A program made the position numbers and the translations under genes. The notes under the pieces were generated by a model. That model saw only the letters and a list, made by a program, of their open reading frames with translations. It did no database searches and was not told the DNA's origin. A DNA stretch of 64,000 nucleotides from an uncultured Muribaculum sp. (GTDB taxonomy: Bacteria; Bacteroidota; Bacteroidia; Bacteroidales; Muribaculaceae): assembly GCA_910587665.1 (NCBI GenBank), contig CAJUMZ010000002.1:189269-253268 (forward strand). The letters run 5' to 3'. Below, piece by piece: positions 42,309-51,351 of this stretch (the stretch's first letter is position 1; each line of letters starts with the position of its first letter).

Positions 42309-42578
42309 ATGGCACAGGCACAATCAGAAATTCGCTATCTCACTCCGCTTTCAGTGGATGTAAAGAAGAAGAAATATTGTCGCTTTAAGAGAAGTGGCAT
42401 CAAGTATATCGACTACAAGGATCCTGAATTCCTCAAGAAGTTCCTCAACGAGCAGGGCAAGATACTCCCCCGCCGCATCACCGGTACTTCTCTCAAATTC
42501 CAGCGCCGCGTGGCCCAGGCAGTAAAGCGTGCACGTCACCTTGCACTCCTTCCCTACGTGACCGACTTGATGAAATAA
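42309..42578 (+). CDS. rpsR: 30S ribosomal protein S18
   Basis: An 89-residue S18 with the basic core KKKKYCRFKRSGIKYIDYKD, ILPRRITGTSLKFQRRVAQA and KRARHLALLPYV. A single Cys and no zinc cluster are visible. It lies between rpsF and rplI, the classical order. Confidence 0.97.
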   Translation: MAQAQSEIRYLTPLSVDVKKKKYCRFKRSGIKYIDYKDPEFLKKFLNEQGKILPRRITGTSLKFQRRVAQAVKRARHLALLPYVTDLMK

Positions 42579-42603
42579 TCTTAACAACAGAGACAATTAA
42601 ATT

Positions 42604-43056
42604 ATGAAAATTATATTGAAAGAAGACATCTCCGGTCTGGGTTACAAGGACGATGTTGTCGAAGTAAAAAACGGCTACGGCCGCAACTACCTCATTCCCC
42701 AGGGCAAGGCTGTTATCGCCTCAGAGTCGGCACTCAAGGTGCTTGCTGAAAACCAGCGCCAGCGCGCCCACAAGCTCGCCAAGATCAAGGCTGACGCAGA
42801 AGCTGCCGCAAAGGCTCTCGAAAACGTTGCCCTCACCATCGCTGCGAAGACCAGCGAGGCAGGCACCATCTTCGGTTCGGTCAACGCTGCCACCATCGCC
42901 GAGGCTCTTGAGAAGCTCGGTCACAATGTAGACCGCAAGCTCATCACCCTCAAGGAAAACATCAAGGAGCCCGGAAAATACAACTGCACCGTAACCTTCC
43001 ACAAGGAAGTGAGCATCGAGCTCCCCTTCGAGGTTGTTGCGGAAGCTGCTGAATAA
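42604..43056 (+). CDS. rplI: 50S ribosomal protein L9
   Basis: A 150-residue L9: N-terminal domain MKIILKEDISGLGYKDDVVE and VKNGYGRNYLIPQGKAV, a long connecting helix rich in Ala/Lys (about 45-80), and the C-terminal domain with GTIFGSVNAATIAEALEKLG. Complete, with the normal bilobed length. A hairpin terminator follows. Confidence 0.97.
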   Translation: MKIILKEDISGLGYKDDVVEVKNGYGRNYLIPQGKAVIASESALKVLAENQRQRAHKLAKIKADAEAAAKALENVALTIAAKTSEAGTIFGSVNAATIAEALEKLGHNVDRKLITLKENIKEPGKYNCTVTFHKEVSIELPFEVVAEAAE

Positions 43057-43081
43057 TCAGTATACACCACAATATCAGATG

Positions 43082-43115
43082 AAATGCCGTGTCGGAAATG
43101 ACGCGGCATTTTTTT
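43082..43115 (+). terminator. Rho-independent terminator after rplI
   Basis: AAATGCCGTGTC (43082-43093) pairs with GACGCGGCATTT (43100-43111, one mismatch) around GGAAAT, followed by a T tract. Confidence 0.9.
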
Positions 43116-43116
43116 G

Positions 43117-43147
43117 TTGTCATTATCAAGCTTTTTTACTAACTTAG
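43117..43147 (+). promoter_or_regulatory. Possible promoter of the cardiolipin synthase gene
   Basis: TTG at 43117-43119, a 20-bp spacer and TAACTTAG at 43140-43147, one mismatch from TAnnTTTG. Confidence 0.5.
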
Positions 43148-43171
43148 GGGCGTGCCGGCGATGCCGGCTCT

Positions 43172-44599
43172 ATGGGTCCTATGGCTTGGTACAACATTTT
43201 ACTATTATTGGCATATGCCGGCACAATAATAAGCCTCGTAGCTGTCGTGTTGTCGGAAAACCGCAATCCGGTGAAATCACTCGCATGGATTACGGTGTTG
43301 CTTATGGTGCCGGTATTTGGAGTCGTATTATACATATTTTTCGGACGAAGCCTCAAAAATACCCGCATGATCACACGCCGCAACCGCCGCAAGCTGCGTA
43401 AGCGGGAGTCGTTTCGGAGCATCGACGTGGCAAAGTTTCCTCTCTCCACGGCGAGCCGACAGCAGATCAAAATGGCAAAGACACTCACCGGCTCAATCTA
43501 TTATCCCGGCAACAAGGTTGAGATATTCACCGACGGACATTCCAAATTCGACGCTCTTCTCGCCGACATTGAAAATGCCCGCGACTACATCCACCTCCAA
43601 TACTACATATTCACCGACGACAATATCGGAACCCGCGTAGCCGATGCCTTGATAAAAAAGGCGCGTGAAGGAGTGAAAGTAAGGGTGATATACGACCATA
43701 TAGGCTCAATCAACACTAAAACAAAATTTTTCCGCCGCATGAGTGACGCCGGCATTGCCGTATTCCCCTTCTTCAGAGTGACATTCCCGGTATTCGCCAC
43801 CCGCATAAATTGGCGCAACCACCGCAAGATAGCCATAATCGACGGCAAGACCGGATATATCGGCGGCATGAACATAGCCGACCGCTACATCAACGGAGTT
43901 GCCTACGGCGCGTGGCGCGACACCCACCTGCGCATAACGGGACCTGCCGTGGGCGGTCTGCAATACTCCTTTGCAATCGACTGGAACTTCATGGGACAGC
44001 CATTGCTGGAAGAGAGCGCCGACACCTCCATACGACAGGAGCAGCCTTTCACTGCAGGCATACAGATGATGGCAAGCGGCCCCACGAGCACATGGAGCAA
44101 CATTGCCATGGTGCTCCAGAAAGCCATTGCCAACGCAAAGCGGTGCGTGTTTCTTCAGACACCCTACTTCCTGCCCACCGAAAGCCTCCTGCGCACCCTT
44201 CAGGCCGTGGCGCTTGCCAAAGTCGACGTGCGCATAATGCTTCCGGCAAAGAGCGACTCGGCGATACTCACCTACGCATCACGCAGTTACATACGCGAGT
44301 GTCTGCTCGCCGGCATAAAGATATATCTTTACGAAGGGGGCATGCTACATGCCAAGACTGTGCTTGTCGACGACGAGTTTGTCTCGGTAGGCTCGACCAA
44401 TTTCGACTTCCGCAGCTTCGAGCATAATTTCGAGAGCAACGTGTTTATCTACTCTCCTGAAATAAACATGCAAATGAGACAGATATTTCTCGACGACCTC
44501 GCGCAAAGCGTAAGGATAAGCCCTTCGGAATGGAACAAACGCCCCAAATGGCAGAAAACAAAGGAATCGATATTCCGCCTGCTAAGTCCCGTGCTATGA
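43172..44599 (+). CDS. cls: Cardiolipin synthase, phospholipase D family
   Basis: A 475-residue membrane enzyme. Two N-terminal helices (about 6-28 and 34-56) anchor it. The two HKD active-site motifs are NHRKIAIIDGKTGYIGG (about 211-227) and HAKTVLVDDEFVSVGSTNFD (about 393-412). It joins two phosphatidylglycerol molecules into cardiolipin at the inner membrane. The ATG at 43172 is used; another at 43181 would remove three residues. The downstream DUF4230 genes are co-directional. Confidence 0.95.
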   Translation: MGPMAWYNILLLLAYAGTIISLVAVVLSENRNPVKSLAWITVLLMVPVFGVVLYIFFGRSLKNTRMITRRNRRKLRKRESFRSIDVAKFPLSTASRQQIKMAKTLTGSIYYPGNKVEIFTDGHSKFDALLADIENARDYIHLQYYIFTDDNIGTRVADALIKKAREGVKVRVIYDHIGSINTKTKFFRRMSDAGIAVFPFFRVTFPVFATRINWRNHRKIAIIDGKTGYIGGMNIADRYINGVAYGAWRDTHLRITGPAVGGLQYSFAIDWNFMGQPLLEESADTSIRQEQPFTAGIQMMASGPTSTWSNIAMVLQKAIANAKRCVFLQTPYFLPTESLLRTLQAVALAKVDVRIMLPAKSDSAILTYASRSYIRECLLAGIKIYLYEGGMLHAKTVLVDDEFVSVGSTNFDFRSFEHNFESNVFIYSPEINMQMRQIFLDDLAQSVRISPSEWNKRPKWQKTKESIFRLLSPVL

Positions 44600-44660
44600 C
44601 ACAATATCCGGAAACATGCCCGCGTTTATAACCATAACAGAATATTTCCGCACACAGCCT

Positions 44661-45293
44661 ATGAACCAAACTCTCATAACTTCATTGTTGCTTGCCGCCA
44701 TGTTGCTCGCCGGTTGTCACCGCAACGACAACTCAATGCGGTTTTACTCCGAGATCAAATCGGTTGACAAGCTTGTGCTCGCCCAAATGACCATCTCGAA
44801 AATGGCGACAATCGACGATATAAGCCTCAGCGAGGCAAAAGGGATGAAACAAACCGCCGACGCTATCATAAATACTATGAAAATCGGCGACCGTGTTGCC
44901 GCGTATTCTTACGACACATATCTCACGGCATACATTGACCTCACAGAGCTTGAACCCGCCGGCATAACCGTCGACGAAAATAATCGGGTCATCTCCATAA
45001 TACTCCCGGAGATACGGACACAATTTGCAGGCAGAGACCTTCCGATACGCGAGGATCATTACCGCGTGACAGGGCTCCGCTCGGCAATTGACGCCAAGGA
45101 GCGAGCCGCCATCAAAGAGCGCATGAACGAGTCGCTGAAAGCGGAAGTCACCGGCAACCCCGAGTTTAACGACCGAATAAAAGCAGAGGCACGCCGCAAG
45201 GCTGTCACCTACTTCGAGACACTGCTCGGCAACCGTGGGTACAATGCCGTCATCTCATTCAAAGGGACCCTGACTTCTCCATCCAAATCATGA
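44661..45293 (+). CDS. DUF4230 lipoprotein
   Basis: I choose ATG 44661, giving 210 residues with a lipoprotein signal (MNQTLITSLLLAAMLLAGC, Cys19); an open frame extends 45 bases upstream but would bury the signal. The rest matches DUF4230 in pattern: KSVDKLVLAQMTISKMATID, IGDRVAAYSYDTYLTAYIDL, a VDENNRVISIILPE strand pair, and a helical C-terminus. DUF4230 proteins are envelope proteins of unknown function. The stop overlaps the ATG of a second DUF4230 gene (ATGA). Confidence 0.85.
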   Translation: MNQTLITSLLLAAMLLAGCHRNDNSMRFYSEIKSVDKLVLAQMTISKMATIDDISLSEAKGMKQTADAIINTMKIGDRVAAYSYDTYLTAYIDLTELEPAGITVDENNRVISIILPEIRTQFAGRDLPIREDHYRVTGLRSAIDAKERAAIKERMNESLKAEVTGNPEFNDRIKAEARRKAVTYFETLLGNRGYNAVISFKGTLTSPSKS

Positions 45294-45892
45294 CACCGAC
45301 AATGAAGTCCAAGAATATCATAACGCTAATCGCCGTCATCGCCCTTGCGGCCGCGGTGGCAGGAATCATATGGTACAAGATGTCGCCCGACAGTGACAGC
45401 ACCGACATCCGTGAGGCAACTGTAAGCGACGTCAAGTCAATGGTGAAACTCTGTTCCATGGACATCTATCAGGAGACGCCCATAAAAGCCCATATCGGCC
45501 GACGTCACATATTTGCCCGCGTCACTCTACAAGGCTCGGTAACTTTCGACATCGAGCGTCTTGCCATAGATTCAGTCGGCGACACATTACGCGTGGAACT
45601 TCCCCCGGAAAATGTCGAGATATTTGAATCGACCGACAAAAATTCCTATGTGGTCATCGACACCTGGAACGACCGGACATTGGGCAGCACTCATTTCACT
45701 GCAGCCGAAGAAAACAAGATAAAGGAGCAAGTGAAGAAAAACGCGATAAAAAACCTCTACCGCAAAGGCTTCATCAGGCAGGCACGCGCCGAGGCCACCG
45801 GCAACCTCTCGCGCATGCTTTCGGCTGTGACAGGAAAGCCGGTCATTGTCACCGATCCCACCCCGGAAGGGAAATCCCGCAGCTCGGAATGA
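45290..45892 (+). CDS. DUF4230 membrane-anchored protein
   Basis: A 200-residue protein with one N-terminal membrane helix (about 9-29) and no lipobox, then a DUF4230-like domain (VSDVKSMVKLCSMDIYQE; RHIFARVTLQGSVTFDIERL). It is the partner of the preceding lipoprotein, with coupled translation. One copy is lipid-anchored and the other held by a helix, so they may form a hetero-oligomer across the periplasm; that is inference. Confidence 0.82.
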   Translation: MTPTMKSKNIITLIAVIALAAAVAGIIWYKMSPDSDSTDIREATVSDVKSMVKLCSMDIYQETPIKAHIGRRHIFARVTLQGSVTFDIERLAIDSVGDTLRVELPPENVEIFESTDKNSYVVIDTWNDRTLGSTHFTAAEENKIKEQVKKNAIKNLYRKGFIRQARAEATGNLSRMLSAVTGKPVIVTDPTPEGKSRSSE

Positions 45893-45940
45893 TTGCTGCC
45901 TAAAATCGCTTTTTGACACATAATTTTCACGTCAAATATG

Positions 45941-45970
45941 TTGCACTATAAGATTTTTATCGTACTTTTG
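45941..45970 (+). promoter_or_regulatory. Promoter of the coiled-coil/zapA/rny unit
   Basis: TTG at 45941-45943, a 19-bp spacer and TACTTTTG at 45963-45970. The start codon at 45987 is 16 bp further on, giving a very short leader. Confidence 0.7.
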
Positions 45971-45986
45971 TAAAAATTTGGAATAA

Positions 45987-46280
45987 ATGGCAAGCGACTT
46001 GCAGCAGACACTTTTGCGCATAAGCCGTAAGGCAGAGTCACTGACAGAGCGTTACAACGCGCTCCGTCAAGCAAAAAAAGAAGCCGACGAGACTATTGAC
46101 CGTTTGGAGAAAAAGATATCAAGTCAAGATGACGAGATAAGGATTCTGAAAAGCAGGATCGAGTATCTTACAGTGGTGACTACCGCGATCCCCAACCGTC
46201 AGGATGTCGAGCGAAGCAGAGCCAGGATTTCCGAATTAGTGCGGGAAATCGACAAGTGCATCACAGAGCTAAGCGAATGA
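45987..46280 (+). CDS. Small coiled-coil protein upstream of zapA
   Basis: A 97-residue, almost entirely helical protein: heptad patterns run through RISRKAESLTERYNALRQAK and ETIDRLEKKISSQDDEIRIL to the end (RISELVREIDKCITEL). It resembles ZapB-like division coiled coils in size and character, but sequence alone cannot establish homology. It ends four bases before zapA, a consistent arrangement in Bacteroidales, so a role at the division ring with ZapA is likely. Confidence 0.8.
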   Translation: MASDLQQTLLRISRKAESLTERYNALRQAKKEADETIDRLEKKISSQDDEIRILKSRIEYLTVVTTAIPNRQDVERSRARISELVREIDKCITELSE

Positions 46281-46284
46281 TGCG

Positions 46285-46578
46285 ATGAAAGATAAACTGA
46301 ATATAAAAGTAAAATTGGCTGATCTTGCCCCGCTCGGCATGGTAGTCAATTTTGAAGGCGAGGAGGAAGTCAGGCTTGCCGAAAGATACGTTAACCGCGT
46401 ATGGAGCAAGTGGATGGAATCCAAGCCAGCCGACAAGACATCAAAGGATGTGCTCGGCATGGTGGCATTACATTTTGCAAAGCTTTACGTGATAGAGCAG
46501 CGTAAAAACGAGCGTATCGACGATACGCTGAAGGAATTTGAAGAAAGACTCGACAAGATATTGCTCAACATCGAGTGA
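46285..46578 (+). CDS. zapA: Cell division protein ZapA
   Basis: A 97-residue ZapA. The N-terminal globular part (LNIKVKLADLAPLGMVVNFEGEEEVRLAERYVNRVW) is followed by a C-terminal coiled coil (VLGMVALHFAKLYVIEQRKN, FEERLDKILLNIE). ZapA binds and cross-links FtsZ filaments. The region between its stop and rny is structured and is annotated separately. Confidence 0.86.
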   Translation: MKDKLNIKVKLADLAPLGMVVNFEGEEEVRLAERYVNRVWSKWMESKPADKTSKDVLGMVALHFAKLYVIEQRKNERIDDTLKEFEERLDKILLNIE

Positions 46579-46715
46579 CGGCTCAACAATCCTTCTGCCG
46601 GCAACATATTCAAGGGAGTGCGCTCCCCCACGTTTTGAGAGAAATTAACCTGCACTTATAACCAAAACCACGCCGATATAAGGCGGAAGGATGGTCTATG
46701 AGTGCTTTTTGTTTT
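46579..46715 (+). ncRNA. ssrS: Structured RNA between zapA and rny, candidate 6S RNA
   Basis: About 135 nt without a protein. ATCCTTCTGCC (46589-46599) can pair with GGCGGAAGGAT (46682-46692), 11 bp including one G-T, closing a long stem. Inside it GGGAG-TGCG-CTCCC (46614-46627) is a perfect hairpin, extended by TCAA/TTGA, and the rest is largely unpaired; a T-rich stretch (46706-46714) follows. A long closing stem with a large internal bubble and this position next to zapA are typical of 6S RNA, which sequesters RNA polymerase. Exact ends are uncertain, and an alternative reading is a leader structure for rny. Confidence 0.55.
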
Positions 46716-46737
46716 ATATTATCATTATTCACATATC

Positions 46738-48282
46738 ATGGATCCACTCATATTATCCATTGTAGTAGGCGTAGTGGCAGCCCTGATCGGGGTTGTCGCC
46801 ACAATCATAGTTCAGAAGTCGGTAGGAAGAAGCCAGGCAAAGACCATAGTCGAGGAAGCCAGACAAGAGGCCGAGGTGCTGAAACAAAAAAAGCTTCTTG
46901 AAGCCCGTGAAGAAGAGCTTCAGATAAAGGCTGAGGCTGAAAAGCAGGCTAACTCAAGGCTCGCAAAGGTGCAGCAATCGGAAGCCCGTATAAAGCAACG
47001 CGAACTGCAACTAAACCAACAGCAGGGCGACATAGCCCGCCGCCGCAACGAGATCGACGCCACAAAGGCAAACCTCGACGCGCAGGCAGTAGTGCTTGAA
47101 AGCCAGAAAGCCGAGCTTGACAAGCTTACCCGTACGGCACAGGATACTCTTGAACACATTTCCGGACTATCAGCCGAGGAGGCGAAGAGCAAGCTTGTCG
47201 AGTCGCTCAAGGATGAAGCGAAGACCGCGGCTGCAAGCTACATCAACGATATCATGGATGAAGCGAAGCTTACCGCCAACAAGGAGGCAAAGCGCATCGT
47301 AGTGCAGTCGATACAGCGTGTGGCTACCGAGACTGCGATCGAAAACTCGGTGACAGTATTCCACATCGACTCCGACGAAATCAAAGGTCGCATCATCGGT
47401 CGTGAAGGCCGCAATATCCGCGCGCTCGAGGCTGCTACAGGCATCGAGATCATCGTCGATGATACTCCGGAGGCAATCGTGCTTTCAGGATTTGACCCCG
47501 TTCGCCGCGAGATAGCCCGTCTAGCCCTACATCAACTTGTAGCCGACGGTCGTATACATCCGGCACGTATCGAGGAAGTCGTGGCAAAGGTGCGCAAGCA
47601 GATCGAGGAAGAGATCGTAGAGACAGGAAAGCGCACGGCAATCGACCTTGGCATCCACGGTCTGCATCCCGACCTCATCCGCATGGTAGGAAAAATGAAA
47701 TATCGCTCCAGCTACGGACAAAACCTTCTACAGCACTCGCGCGAGACTGCCAACCTGTGTGCGATAATGGCATCGGAGCTCGGACTCAACCCCAAGAAAG
47801 CCCGCCGCGCAGGTTTGCTTCATGATATAGGCAAGGTGCCTGATGAAGAACCTGAATTGCCTCACGCACTTCTCGGCATGAAACTTGCTGAAAAATACAA
47901 GGAAAAGCCTGAGATATGCAATGCGATCGGAGCCCACCACGACGAAATCGAGCAGACCACGCTTCTTGCGCCCATCGTGCAGGTGTGTGACGCCATATCG
48001 GGCGCACGCCCCGGCGCACGCCGCGAAATCGTGGAAGCATATATCAAGCGCCTCAACGACCTTGAACAGCTGGCGCTCTCCTATCCCGGCGTAATCAAGA
48101 CCTATGCCATTCAGGCAGGTCGCGAGCTGAGGGTGATCGTAGGTGCCGACAAGATCGACGATGTTGAGACAGAAAAACTCTCATCCGAAATAGCCAAGCG
48201 CATTCAGGATGAAATGACTTACCCCGGACAGGTAAAAATCACCGTCATACGCGAGACCCGTTCGGTAAGCTTCGCCAAATAA
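46738..48282 (+). CDS. rny: Ribonuclease Y
   Basis: A 514-residue membrane-anchored endoribonuclease starting at ATG 46738 (a GTG 36 bases upstream would overlap the structured RNA). It has an N-terminal helix (ILSIVVGVVAALIGVVATII), a long coiled coil (about 30-170), a KH domain with GRIIGREGRNIRALEAATG, and the HD domain with ARRAGLLHDIGKVPDEE and HHDEIEQTT. RNase Y starts mRNA decay at the inner membrane. The RicT-like gene follows after 16 bp; in Bacillus RicT belongs to a complex affecting RNase Y activity, so the pairing makes sense. Confidence 0.96.
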   Translation: MDPLILSIVVGVVAALIGVVATIIVQKSVGRSQAKTIVEEARQEAEVLKQKKLLEAREEELQIKAEAEKQANSRLAKVQQSEARIKQRELQLNQQQGDIARRRNEIDATKANLDAQAVVLESQKAELDKLTRTAQDTLEHISGLSAEEAKSKLVESLKDEAKTAAASYINDIMDEAKLTANKEAKRIVVQSIQRVATETAIENSVTVFHIDSDEIKGRIIGREGRNIRALEAATGIEIIVDDTPEAIVLSGFDPVRREIARLALHQLVADGRIHPARIEEVVAKVRKQIEEEIVETGKRTAIDLGIHGLHPDLIRMVGKMKYRSSYGQNLLQHSRETANLCAIMASELGLNPKKARRAGLLHDIGKVPDEEPELPHALLGMKLAEKYKEKPEICNAIGAHHDEIEQTTLLAPIVQVCDAISGARPGARREIVEAYIKRLNDLEQLALSYPGVIKTYAIQAGRELRVIVGADKIDDVETEKLSSEIAKRIQDEMTYPGQVKITVIRETRSVSFAK

Positions 48283-48298
48283 ATCCTCACGGTGAGTC

Positions 48299-49663
48299 AT
48301 GACAAAAGATATTGACGACATAGCACCCCGCCGGGAAGACGACGCGGCATCCAGGGAGTGTGGCTCATGCAGCGGTGGTTGCGGGCAATGCGGCGGCTGT
48401 CAGTCAAAGACACCGCGCGGCAACCTGCACTGCTATAACTGGCTTGGCGACATACCCGGAGGATTTGCCGACTTCGACATGGTGGAGGTGCAGTTCAAGA
48501 ACACCCGCAAGGGCTTTTACAAAAATAGCTCCAACCTTCAGCTGGCAATAGGCGACATGGTGGCGGTGGAGGCATCGCCCGGTCACGACATAGGCCAGGT
48601 GACTCTCACCGGACAGCTCGTCGCACTCCAGATGAAGAAAGCCAACATCAAGCCCGATGCGGAGATAAGGCGCATATTCCGTAAAGCCAAAGCCGCCGAC
48701 CTTGAAAAATATGAAGAGGCAAAGGCTAAGGAAAATGACACCATGATACGCTCCCGCAAGATAGCAGAAAGCCTGAAACTCAACATGAAAATCGGCGATG
48801 TCGAGTATCAGGGCGACGGCAACAAAGCGATATTCTATTATATCGCTGACGAACGCGTGGACTTCCGACAGCTCATAAAGGTACTTGCAGAGACATTCAA
48901 GGTGCGTATCGAGATGAAGCAGATCGGTGCCCGTCAGGAAGCCGGCCGTATAGGCGGTATCGGTCCGTGCGGTCGACCGCTATGCTGCTCGAGCTGGATG
49001 ACCAACTTCGTATCGGTGGCGACAAGTGCGGCACGTTATCAGGACATATCGCTCAATCCGCAGAAGCTTGCCGGACAATGCGCAAAGCTGAAATGTTGCC
49101 TCAACTTCGAGATCGACACATATGTGGAGAGTGTAAAACGCATGCCCGGGCGCGACATCACCCTGGAGACAGCCGACGGCACTTTCTATCACTTCAAGAC
49201 CGACATTTTCAAGCGGGAGATCACATATTCCACCGACAAATCGGTGCCGGCCAACCTTGTAACCATCTCAGCTGAGCGCGCTTTCGAGATTATCTCGATG
49301 AACAAGCGCGGCGAAAAGCCGGAGAAACTCGCTGTCGAAGGCAGTGAAAAGCCGAAAGAGCGCAAGGAATTTGTCGAAATCGTAGGACAGGATAGCCTGA
49401 CCCGCTTTGACAAGGCCAAAAAGAAGAAGAAAAAGAAGAAACCGCAAGGAGGAGAGCCCAAAGACGGTCCAAAAGCCGACAATGGCAAAAACGGCGGAAA
49501 CAATAAAAACACCGCCGGTCAGCCCCAGAGGCAGCCTAAGCAGCAACGACCACAACAGCAACAGCCGCTTCGCAACCGGCAGGCAAAGCAGTTGCGCCAT
49601 GAGCCGTCGCCCGACAACAACAAGCCGAAGGATAGTGCGCCATATTCCGACAATCAACAATGA
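48299..49663 (+). CDS. ricT: PSP1-domain protein, RicT/YaaT-like
   Basis: A 454-residue protein. A short cysteine-rich N-terminus (CGSCSGGCGQCGGC, about 21-34) precedes the PSP1 domain with MVEVQFKNTRKGFY, and the typical RIEMKQIGARQEAGRIGGIG, CGRPLCCSSW and QNPQKLAGQCAKLKCCLNFE-like cysteine sites (about 205-270; the last reads LNPQKLAGQCAKLKCCL). These Cys sites bind Fe-S in the Bacillus Ric complex. A low-complexity Lys/Gln/Pro-rich tail (about 370-454) is an extension seen in Bacteroidota. It lies 16 bp after rny, and its stop overlaps gldH. Confidence 0.9.
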   Translation: MTKDIDDIAPRREDDAASRECGSCSGGCGQCGGCQSKTPRGNLHCYNWLGDIPGGFADFDMVEVQFKNTRKGFYKNSSNLQLAIGDMVAVEASPGHDIGQVTLTGQLVALQMKKANIKPDAEIRRIFRKAKAADLEKYEEAKAKENDTMIRSRKIAESLKLNMKIGDVEYQGDGNKAIFYYIADERVDFRQLIKVLAETFKVRIEMKQIGARQEAGRIGGIGPCGRPLCCSSWMTNFVSVATSAARYQDISLNPQKLAGQCAKLKCCLNFEIDTYVESVKRMPGRDITLETADGTFYHFKTDIFKREITYSTDKSVPANLVTISAERAFEIISMNKRGEKPEKLAVEGSEKPKERKEFVEIVGQDSLTRFDKAKKKKKKKKPQGGEPKDGPKADNGKNGGNNKNTAGQPQRQPKQQRPQQQQPLRNRQAKQLRHEPSPDNNKPKDSAPYSDNQQ

Positions 49664-50130
49664 CAAAGACTAAGTTATATATACTTACAATGCTACTTTC
49701 ATTCTGCCTGGGTGCCTGCGCGCCCGGGCAAAATGACTTTTGTGAGTTCCGCCAACTTCCGTCAAAAGGATGGGCTTACGGCGATACGCTGTGTTTCACG
49801 CCTTCGTTTGCCGATTCCGCCACAATCGCAATCCCTGTCATAGCCCTGCGTCACAACAATGCCTACCCTTACAGCAACCTTTGGTTGGAGCTGTCGAGAG
49901 TGTCATCTGACAGTACGACTATCGCCCGCGATACCATAAATGTAAGGCTCGCCGATATTTACGGCAGGTGGCAGGGACATGGCTTCGGTGCGTCTTATCA
50001 GTTTGCCGACACGCTGCTTGATGTAAAGCCGGTACGCCCTGGCGAGACGATAACCGTGCGTCACATCATGCGGGTCGACACTATCCGCGATATTGAACAA
50101 ATGGGAATTCTGTTCGTTTCAACTGAATAG
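49660..50130 (+). CDS. gldH: GldH lipoprotein
   Basis: A 156-residue lipoprotein with a signal MTKTKLYILTMLLSFCLGAC (Cys20 acylated) and the GldH pattern: FCEFRQLPSKGWAYGDTLCF, HNNAYPYSNLWLEL, and FADTLLDVKPVRPGETITVRH. GldH is required for gliding in Flavobacterium but is also conserved in non-gliding Bacteroidales, where its role is not understood. It overlaps the RicT gene by four bases. Confidence 0.9.
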   Translation: MTKTKLYILTMLLSFCLGACAPGQNDFCEFRQLPSKGWAYGDTLCFTPSFADSATIAIPVIALRHNNAYPYSNLWLELSRVSSDSTTIARDTINVRLADIYGRWQGHGFGASYQFADTLLDVKPVRPGETITVRHIMRVDTIRDIEQMGILFVSTE

Positions 50131-50156
50131 ACCCTTGTTTAAACCAAAATTCAATT

Positions 50157-51338
50157 ATGGACCTACACGCATTAACCCCTAAGACCGAGATACAACGCCG
50201 CATCGACAAGATACATCGCACCATGACCGACGCCGGCATGCCGGCTATGCTTGTCACGAGCAACGCCAACATATATTACACCACCGGAAGGGTGATCAAC
50301 GGTTACGTATACATCCCGGTGGGCGCCGACCCCATATATTTTGTGCGCCGACCGGTAGGGATTGACTCGCCTGACGTAATATATATCCACAAGCCCGAGC
50401 AAATCATCGAACTGCTCGCCGAGCGCGGATTTGAGCTACCGGAAGCCATGGGGTTTGAGATGGGAAGCCTCGACGTAATGTCATATCAGAGGCTTACAAA
50501 TGCCTTTCACAGTATCAAGCCGCTTAACGCCTCGTCGGTACTCCGCACCGCCCGTTCGGTAAAAACCGACTTTGAACTTGACATGCTGCGTCGCTCCGGA
50601 ATCAAGCATGAGCGTGTCTACAGGCGTATACCCCATCTTTACGAAGATGGCATGAGCGACATAGAACTCCAGATTGAGATCGAACGTGTGTCACGCCTCG
50701 AAGGCTGCCTCGGTCAATTCCGCATAGCCGGGGAATCCATGGAACTGTTTATGTCCAACATACTTGCCGGCGACAATGCCGATGCCCCCACGCCCTATGA
50801 TTTTGCCATGGGAGGGGCAGGTCTTGACCCGTCAATACCTGTGGGGGCAAACGGCACAGTTATTAAACCGGGCATGACGGTAATGGTAGACTCAAACGGC
50901 AACTTTACAGGCTATATGACCGACATGACGCGTGTATTCAGCCTTGGAGAAATCGATGACATTGCCCGAAAGGCTCACCAATGCTCTATTGACATATGCC
51001 GTGTACTTGAAAAGGAAGGAAAGCCGGGTACGCCTGCATCACATCTTTATGAACTTGCCATGTCAATAGTCGCTGACCGCGGACTCGGGCATTACTTCAT
51101 GGGCCATACCCAGAAAGCCGGATTCATTGGTCACGGCGTAGGCATCGAGATCAACGAGCTCCCTGTCATTGCCCCGCGTAGCCGTGATGTGCTCGCCACA
51201 GGCAATGTAATCGCACTCGAACCGAAATTTGTCATACCCCACGCAGGTGCGGTCGGGGTTGAAAACACCTATATAGTCACTGACCACGGGCTTGAATGTA
51301 TAACCGGTGCCCCGGAAGAGATCATTAGCTTAAACTGA
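50157..51338 (+). CDS. M24 family aminopeptidase (Xaa-Pro type)
   Basis: A 393-residue pita-bread-fold peptidase. The creatinase-like N-terminal domain covers about 1-145; the catalytic domain has all five metal ligands: Asp in MVDSNG and Asp in MTDMTRVF (about 245-260), His in FIGHGVGIE, Glu in ALEPKF and Glu in VENTYIV. No signal peptide, so cytoplasmic. Members remove N-terminal residues before proline or act as dipeptidases. Start at ATG 50157; the following gene starts 13 bp after the stop. Confidence 0.92.
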   Translation: MDLHALTPKTEIQRRIDKIHRTMTDAGMPAMLVTSNANIYYTTGRVINGYVYIPVGADPIYFVRRPVGIDSPDVIYIHKPEQIIELLAERGFELPEAMGFEMGSLDVMSYQRLTNAFHSIKPLNASSVLRTARSVKTDFELDMLRRSGIKHERVYRRIPHLYEDGMSDIELQIEIERVSRLEGCLGQFRIAGESMELFMSNILAGDNADAPTPYDFAMGGAGLDPSIPVGANGTVIKPGMTVMVDSNGNFTGYMTDMTRVFSLGEIDDIARKAHQCSIDICRVLEKEGKPGTPASHLYELAMSIVADRGLGHYFMGHTQKAGFIGHGVGIEINELPVIAPRSRDVLATGNVIALEPKFVIPHAGAVGVENTYIVTDHGLECITGAPEEIISLN

Positions 51339-51351
51339 TATAACCAGCAGC

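Noticed and set aside
43141..43165. TAGGGGCG before the cardiolipin synthase as another copy of the dispersed repeat
   Set aside because: Only eight bases match; the rest of the 26-nt unit is different.
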